Shown: one piece after another, positions 53,168 to 57,506 of the stretch | How positions within the stretch are numbered: the stretch's first letter is position 1 | Layout of the letters: every line of letters starts with the position of its first letter | DNA from: Streptomyces sp. G44 | GTDB taxonomy: Bacteria; Actinomycetota; Actinomycetes; Streptomycetales; Streptomycetaceae | DNA: 57,506 nucleotides | Assembly (NCBI RefSeq): GCF_016905445.1 | Contig: NZ_JAFEXF010000023.1 | Location: forward strand, 1-57,506 | Direction: 5' to 3' | The notes under the pieces: generated by a model | Seen by the model: only the letters and a program-made list of their open reading frames with translations | Told to the model about the DNA's origin: nothing | The model's database searches: none | Translations under genes and position numbers: made by a program

Positions 53168-53260
53168 ATCGGCCCTCCTTCTGTCTCGTGTCGTCCGCGC
53201 CCGCGTGTCCCCGCCGTCCGCGGGGAGGCCAGGGGCGCCCGGTCAGAGCGTGGCGCCCGG

Positions 53261-54103
53261 TCAGAGCGCGGAGCGCACCGACCACAGTTCCGGGAAGAAG
53301 CGGTGCTCACTGATCCGGGCGAGCCAGGCCACGCCCTCCGTGCCACCGGTCCCGGTCTTGGCGCCCAGCATCCGCTGCACGGTCACCAGGTGGGTGTAGC
53401 GCCAGCGCGCGAACTGTTCGGCGGTGTCCATCAGCGCCTCGGCGAGCAGATGCAGGTCACGATGGCCGACGGGGTCCTGGTAGACCGACCGCCAGGCCTC
53501 CTCGACCTCCGCGCCGCCGCGGTACGGCCGGGTGACGTCCCGGTCCGTGGAGCCGTCCGGCGTGAGCAGTCCGCGGCGCGCCAGCAGCGCGAGCGCGGCG
53601 TCGTACAGGCTCGGCTCGTACAGCTGGCCGACCACCGCGTCGTAGCCCGCCGTGTTCCGGTGCGGCGCGGCCATCTCGGGGTTCTTGTTGCCGAGCAGGA
53701 ACTCCAGGCGCCGGTAGCCGGCCGACTGGAAGCCGGAGGCCGACCCCAGGACGCCCCGGAACTCGGCGAACTCCACCGGGGACATCACGGAGAACGTCTC
53801 CCACGACACCAGCAGCACCTGCTGCACCCGCGCGGCGCGGCGCAGCGTCCACAGCGCGTCGTCGACCAGGTCGTCCGCCAACTGGTCGCGTGCCGTGCTG
53901 AATTCGATGTGCAGCAGCTTGAACAGCAGCTCCTTGACCTGGCTCATGATGATGAACCCCGGTTCGGTGCGGGCCGAGCTGAGCGGATGCTGCAACGCCA
54001 GCAGCTCGTCCATCCGCGCGTAGTGGGCGTACGGGGTGGTGTCCGACGGGGTTCCGACGGACAGCGGGCACACGGGGTTCTGGGTGGTCTCTTCGGTGGT
54101 CAT
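53261..54103 (-). CDS. kynA: tryptophan 2,3-dioxygenase
   Basis: 280 residues from ATG 54103, which overlaps the stop of the upstream hydrolase gene as ATGA. DELLALQHPLSSARTEPGFI and IMSQVKELLFKLLHIEF belong to the substrate/heme pocket, and WRYTHLVTVQRMLGAKTGTG followed by GTEG is the C-terminal signature carrying the heme-ligand histidine. The enzyme opens the indole ring of tryptophan to N-formylkynurenine, the first step to 3-hydroxy-4-methylanthranilate. Its length matches the short bacterial forms. A dedicated cluster copy is expected besides the housekeeping enzyme. Confidence 0.93.
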   Translation of the reverse strand: MTTEETTQNPVCPLSVGTPSDTTPYAHYARMDELLALQHPLSSARTEPGFIIMSQVKELLFKLLHIEFSTARDQLADDLVDDALWTLRRAARVQQVLLVSWETFSVMSPVEFAEFRGVLGSASGFQSAGYRRLEFLLGNKNPEMAAPHRNTAGYDAVVGQLYEPSLYDAALALLARRGLLTPDGSTDRDVTRPYRGGAEVEEAWRSVYQDPVGHRDLHLLAEALMDTAEQFARWRYTHLVTVQRMLGAKTGTGGTEGVAWLARISEHRFFPELWSVRSAL

Positions 54104-54993
54104 AGGGTCGTTCCTTCCAGTCCCATCTGCGCCAGGACCGCGTCCCCCAGCCCGGTGCCCGGCACGCCCAGGTCGTAGGGGAGGTCGAAGTGGTCGCGCC
54201 GTTCGGAGACGACCTCCGTCACCGCTGCCCGGGGGCGCAGCGCCGTCACCATCCGGTCGTGCTGGCGGACGTACTCCTCGGTCTCGTTCCCGGCGCGGGC
54301 GACCACCGTGTCGGGCAGTCGAGCCGGCAGTCGCAGGATCGGGCTGTTGCGGCGGGCCGCGGCCCTGTCCAGCCGCAGCGCGTCGTTGACGTAGGACAGG
54401 CGGACCGGCTCCAGGTCGTACATGCCGCTGAGCAGCACCGCCCCGGCGATCCGGCCGGACACGTCCGGGTGGGCCGACGCATCGGGCAGCAGGGCCATGG
54501 CGGCCAGGTGCGCGCCGGCCGAGGTGCCGCACAGATGGAGGCGGTCCGCGGCGAATCCGAGCCCGTCCGCGTGGCGCAGGAGCCAGTCCACGGCCCGGCG
54601 CACCATGCCCGCCATGGCGTCAAGGCCGACATCCGGCGCCAGCCCGTACTCGATCACCGCGACCGCCGCGCCGGCGGCCAGCAACGGCGGCACCGGGAAG
54701 GCCGATTCGGCGCGGCCGAGTGCCTGCCAGTTCCCGCCGTGCACGAACACCAGCAGCGGCGCCCGCCCGGCTCCCTGGCCGGGGAAGTAGTCGAGTCTCT
54801 CCGCCGGGTGCGGGCCGTAGGCGAGGGAGGTCCGCACCGGGTGGGCCCGGCGGGCGGCCTCGCTCAGCCGCTCGTACTCGCGCAGGTAGGCGTCCAGACT
54901 CGCCACGCGGGAGCTCGGCGAGTACTGCCGGTCCAGCGTGGCCTGGTCCATGCCCCGGTACACGGCAGCTCCGGCCGGCGGCGCGGCACGCAT
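54100..54993 (-). CDS. kynurenine formamidase-like alpha/beta hydrolase
   Basis: 297 residues from ATG 54993, only four bases after the stop of the previous gene, with CCGGGGAG upstream. Oxyanion-hole HGGNW, nucleophile GTSAGAH (GxSxG) and late-domain aspartate/histidine (ERRDHFDLPYDL) fit the hormone-sensitive-lipase-like hydrolases that include arylformamidases. Given its coupling to the dioxygenase it should hydrolyse N-formylkynurenine to kynurenine. Note that it is not the metal-dependent KynB type. Confidence 0.85.
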   Translation of the reverse strand: MRAAPPAGAAVYRGMDQATLDRQYSPSSRVASLDAYLREYERLSEAARRAHPVRTSLAYGPHPAERLDYFPGQGAGRAPLLVFVHGGNWQALGRAESAFPVPPLLAAGAAVAVIEYGLAPDVGLDAMAGMVRRAVDWLLRHADGLGFAADRLHLCGTSAGAHLAAMALLPDASAHPDVSGRIAGAVLLSGMYDLEPVRLSYVNDALRLDRAAARRNSPILRLPARLPDTVVARAGNETEEYVRQHDRMVTALRPRAAVTEVVSERRDHFDLPYDLGVPGTGLGDAVLAQMGLEGTTL

Positions 54994-54997
54994 GCGC

Positions 54998-55630
54998 TCA
55001 GCTCCCCGGGGCGTAGGCGGCACGGGCCCGCTCGTACACCTGGGTCAGGAGCGGGTCGATGCCGTGCGACCCGTTGCGGTAGCGGGCCCCGAAACGGCTC
55101 GCGTACTCCTCGAACCAGTCCCGCCGCTCGGCCAGGAACAGCACGTCGTGGATCGCCATCGACCGCACCGCCATCATCGGCACCGGTGCGTGGCTCACCT
55201 CGAACGCCGGGTTGCGCGCGGCCTTCTCCTCGCACTTCTCGTGGAACTGCGCGATCATCAGCCCCCGCCGCACGCTCTCCGGCTTCAGCGTGGTGTGCGC
55301 CGCGTCCAACAGGTGCAGGTGCTCGGCCGACAGGTCCGGCAGGACGAGCAGCAACGAGCGCAGGTTCGGGTTGCCGGACTTCCAGTCGACCTCGCTGAAC
55401 TCGTCGAGGCCGCAGCGGACGATCTCGTCGATCAGGGTCTGGCTCGGGGTGGGGCCGGCCAGCCTGACGCGGATCTCCAGCGCGTCGGCACGCTGGGCGG
55501 GTTCGACGAACGGGCACACCGGGCCGGTGCGTCCGAGTTCGCCGTGCGGTCGGCGGATGTATTCGCTCAGCCATTCGTCCACGGCGGCCAGGGCCTTTGC
55601 CACGTCGACGGCGAGCACGTCGGTCAGCAT
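54998..55630 (-). CDS. DUF6875-like protein of the biosynthetic operon
   Basis: 210 residues from ATG 55630, with GAGG about ten bases upstream; an ATG at 55666 has no ribosome binding site. It begins MLTDVLAVDVAKALAAVDEW and has VCPFVEPAQRADALEIRVRL, LRSLLLVLPDLSAEHLHLLD and VRRGLMIAQFHEKCEEKAAR. The family (DUF6875, named from memory) is found next to NRPS and other secondary-metabolite genes and has no known reaction. No cofactor motif is visible. Being tightly placed between the NRPS end and the formamidase, it is almost certainly part of the pathway, perhaps in condensation or tailoring of the chromophore. Confidence 0.75.
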   Translation of the reverse strand: MLTDVLAVDVAKALAAVDEWLSEYIRRPHGELGRTGPVCPFVEPAQRADALEIRVRLAGPTPSQTLIDEIVRCGLDEFSEVDWKSGNPNLRSLLLVLPDLSAEHLHLLDAAHTTLKPESVRRGLMIAQFHEKCEEKAARNPAFEVSHAPVPMMAVRSMAIHDVLFLAERRDWFEEYASRFGARYRNGSHGIDPLLTQVYERARAAYAPGS

Positions 55631-55700
55631 CAGTGTCAGTCCTCGGGTGTCGGTCCTCGCGGACATGGGACGGCGGGTCCCTGGTGGGGGCCCGCGAAGG

Positions 55701-57506
55701 TCACTCGTCGCCGGTGAGGTCGTCGAGCTTGGCCGAGAGGATGCGGCCGATCTCGGCCAGCGTGTCCGGGCGGGTCAGCATCGACCCGTGGTCGCCGGGC
55801 ACTGTGTGGGCCTCGACGGAGCCGCGCACGTACGGCTGCCAGGCCCCGGCGGTCACCGGCGGGTCCTGCTCCTCCGAGCAGGCGATCAGCAGCAGGTCGC
55901 CGTCGATCGGGCCGGGCCGGTAGTCGACGGTCAGATGGGTGTTGTTCGCGGAGATCTCGGTGATCGTCGTGAGCCGGTCCTCCTCCAGGTTGGCCAGCAC
56001 ACTGCCCTGGCGGCGGAGGATCTCCCGCGCCTTGGCGAAGGTCATCTCCTCGTCGTCGTGGTGACTGCCGTCGTCGACGAGGCCCACGTGGTAGAGCAGC
56101 ATCACCCTGTCGTCCGGGGCGGGCACGTCGGCGTGCGTCAGGCCCTGCCAGTCGGGGATGACGTCGAGCACCGCGACCAGCGCCACCGGTTCGCCGCGCC
56201 GCTGGAACTCCGCGGCCAGCGCGTGCGCGCACAGCCCGCCGAACGACCAGCCGGCCAGGTGGTACGGCCCGTGCGGCTGCACGCTCTGGATGTGGTCGGC
56301 GTAGTCCGCCGCCATCTCCTCGATGCTGGTGGGCCGGGGCTCCGGCCGGGCCAGACTGCGCGCCTGGATGCCGTACAGCGGGTACTGCGGCCCGAGGTGC
56401 TTGATGAGCGCGCTGTAGGACCAGCTGATGCCCCCGCCCGGATGGACACAGAACAGCGGCGGCCTGCTGCCTCCGGTGCGCAGCGGCAGCATCACCTCGT
56501 ACGAGCCGTCCGCGTCGTCGACGTCGAGCCGGGCCGCGATGCCCGCCGGTGTCGGCGCCTCGAACAGGCTCCGTACGCCCAGTTCGACGCCGAAGGCAGC
56601 GCGCAGCCGGGCCATCAGCCGGGTGGCCAGCAGGGAGTGCCCGCCCAGGTCGAAGAAGTCCTCGCTCACACCGACCACCGGTCGGCCGAGGACCTCCGCG
56701 AACAGCTCGCAGACCACCTGCTCCTGCGGGGTGGCGGGCGCCCGCCCGATGTCGGCGCGCTCCGGTTCGAGCACCGGCAGGGCGGCGCGGTCGAGTTTGC
56801 CGTTGGTGGTGAGCGGCAGCCGGTCGAGCGGGACGACGGCGGCGGGGCGCATGTACTCGGGCAGCCGACGGCGCAGGTGCTCCCGTACGGCCGTGAGCAG
56901 GGCGCCGGTGCTCCGGCCGGTGGCCGGGCTGGTGGTCCAGGAGGAGAGCGGCGTGCCGGGGCCGGCCGCGCCGGTGGGCGCGTAGGCGCCGACGGGCACG
57001 CTCCCGCCGAGCAGTTCGCGCTTGACGCAGGTGAGATCGAGGGTGGCCGGGTCGTGTCCGTTCCAGCTGATCGCCGTCCAGTAGCCGTACGTGTCACCCA
57101 GGCGGTGCAGGGCCTCCGGGTCGGCGCCGGCCGTGTCCCGGGCGTCCGGTGCCGTCCCGGGGTCGAGCGCACGCTGTGCGGCGAGGTCGGCCGCGATGCG
57201 TGTGTGCGGTATCCCGGTGACGCGCAGCCGGTCGGGCCGCGCACTGCCCAGATGCTCGGCGAGGGCGTCCAGGTCGCGGGTCCAGGGGCGGGTGGGGGCG
57301 TCGTCGAGGGGGGGGGGGGGGATGCCGGTCTTGTAGAGGGGGGCGTCGTAGCGGGAGCGGGTGGGTTCGGTGGGGGCGGTGCCGCGCCTGGGCCGGGTGG
57401 CGGGGCCCGCCCGGGCGGGGACGTGGTGGGCGAGGGCGCTGCAGGTCTCGGGGCCGCCGCGGCGTTCGTTCTCCAGGCCCCCGCTCGGGTCGTCGTGTCG
57501 GCGGGG
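55701..57506 (-). CDS. NRPS, C-terminal part (A/N-methyltransferase - PCP - TE)
   Basis: Partial: the gene enters from beyond the right edge. The frame is open from the stop at 55701 past 57300, through a run of 14 G at 57308-57321, to roughly 57420, after which the translation becomes unlike protein. Read in order: the end of an N-methyltransferase domain embedded in an A domain ([32 protein letters not shown]), the A10-type lysine loop ([11 protein letters not shown]), a PCP with phosphopantetheine serine in [11 protein letters not shown] (near 56635), and a type I thioesterase with GWSFGG (near 56245) and C-terminal GDHGSML. The last module therefore adds an N-methylated residue, and TE releases or cyclises the chain, as in the final N-methylvaline module of actinomycin synthetase. 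It is first gene of the minus-strand operon inside the window. Confidence 0.92.
   Translation of the reverse strand, partial: PRRHDDPSGGLENERRGGPETCSALAHHVPARAGPATRPRRGTAPTEPTRSRYDAPLYKTGIPPPPLDDAPTRPWTRDLDALAEHLGSARPDRLRVTGIPHTRIAADLAAQRALDPGTAPDARDTAGADPEALHRLGDTYGYWTAISWNGHDPATLDLTCVKRELLGGSVPVGAYAPTGAAGPGTPLSSWTTSPATGRSTGALLTAVREHLRRRLPEYMRPAAVVPLDRLPLTTNGKLDRAALPVLEPERADIGRAPATPQEQVVCELFAEVLGRPVVGVSEDFFDLGGHSLLATRLMARLRAAFGVELGVRSLFEAPTPAGIAARLDVDDADGSYEVMLPLRTGGSRPPLFCVHPGGGISWSYSALIKHLGPQYPLYGIQARSLARPEPRPTSIEEMAADYADHIQSVQPHGPYHLAGWSFGGLCAHALAAEFQRRGEPVALVAVLDVIPDWQGLTHADVPAPDDRVMLLYHVGLVDDGSHHDDEEMTFAKAREILRRQGSVLANLEEDRLTTITEISANNTHLTVDYRPGPIDGDLLLIACSEEQDPPVTAGAWQPYVRGSVEAHTVPGDHGSMLTRPDTLAEIGRILSAKLDDLTGDE
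57308..57506. other. low-complexity contig end with 14-G run
   Basis: The G14 run at 57308-57321 and G-biased sequence beyond it resemble the left end of the window. The NRPS frame survives the run, reading GIPPPPLDD, but the run itself is suspicious for an assembly or polymerase artefact. Confidence 0.55.

Overview
The window looks like one contig from a Streptomyces-type actinomycete. GC content is very high, GC dominates third codon positions, GTG starts and ATGA/GTGA overlaps are common, rare TTA codons sit in a few selected genes, and the protein families (LmbU-type regulator, NRPS, nSTAND-WD40, CGNR, DUF6461-like, peptidoglycan-binding secreted proteins) are typical of the group. Both ends run into long G-rich low-complexity sequence, so the outermost ~100 bases on each side may not be reliable. 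I saw no rRNA, tRNA, CRISPR array or intact insertion sequence.

Left part (0-31 kb) is accessory chromosome. It holds a hypothetical gene, a frameshifted Nudix gene, a compact three-gene operon in which a 49-residue peptide, an APH-fold kinase homologue and an ABC exporter are joined by two ATGA overlaps (2493-5421), a large XRE/nSTAND/WD40 protein, a run of peptidoglycan-binding proteins with an amidase (9.6-12 kb), a CGNR regulator beside an MFS exporter, and then a looser stretch (14-31 kb) of small hypotheticals, two methyltransferases, a HEPN-like protein, a secreted IKLP-repeat peptide, a DHA2 exporter between two copies of a 100-bp hairpin repeat, a decayed serine hydrolase, a gamma-carbonic-anhydrase-like protein and a Na+/H+ antiporter.

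The 31-37.4 kb block is a plant cell-wall degradation island on the minus strand. It has a membrane-anchored ECF sigma factor with an extracytoplasmic arabinose-binding (AbfB/CBM42-like) domain, a GH10-CBM13-GH62 xylanase/arabinofuranosidase fusion and a GH74 xyloglucanase. The arrangement suggests that arabinoxylan sensing is coupled directly to transcription. An M20 amidohydrolase, an unknown protein, a secreted serine hydrolase and a metallophosphoesterase follow.

From 42.2 kb to the right end is one side of an actinomycin-type biosynthetic cluster. The tryptophan-to-anthranilate genes (tryptophan 2,3-dioxygenase, kynurenine formamidase-like hydrolase, kynureninase), an aromatic methyltransferase, a P450 with a ferredoxin, and the end of an NRPS with an N-methyltransferase remnant, PCP and thioesterase form the biosynthetic half. 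A DrrA/DrrB-type ABC exporter and a UvrA-like protein form the self-resistance half, with a siderophore-interacting-type flavoreductase, a TetR regulator with two candidate operators, and an LmbU-family activator in the middle. TTA codons in the LmbU gene, the P450 and the exporter ATPase point to bldA control. The rest of the NRPS assembly line lies outside the window.
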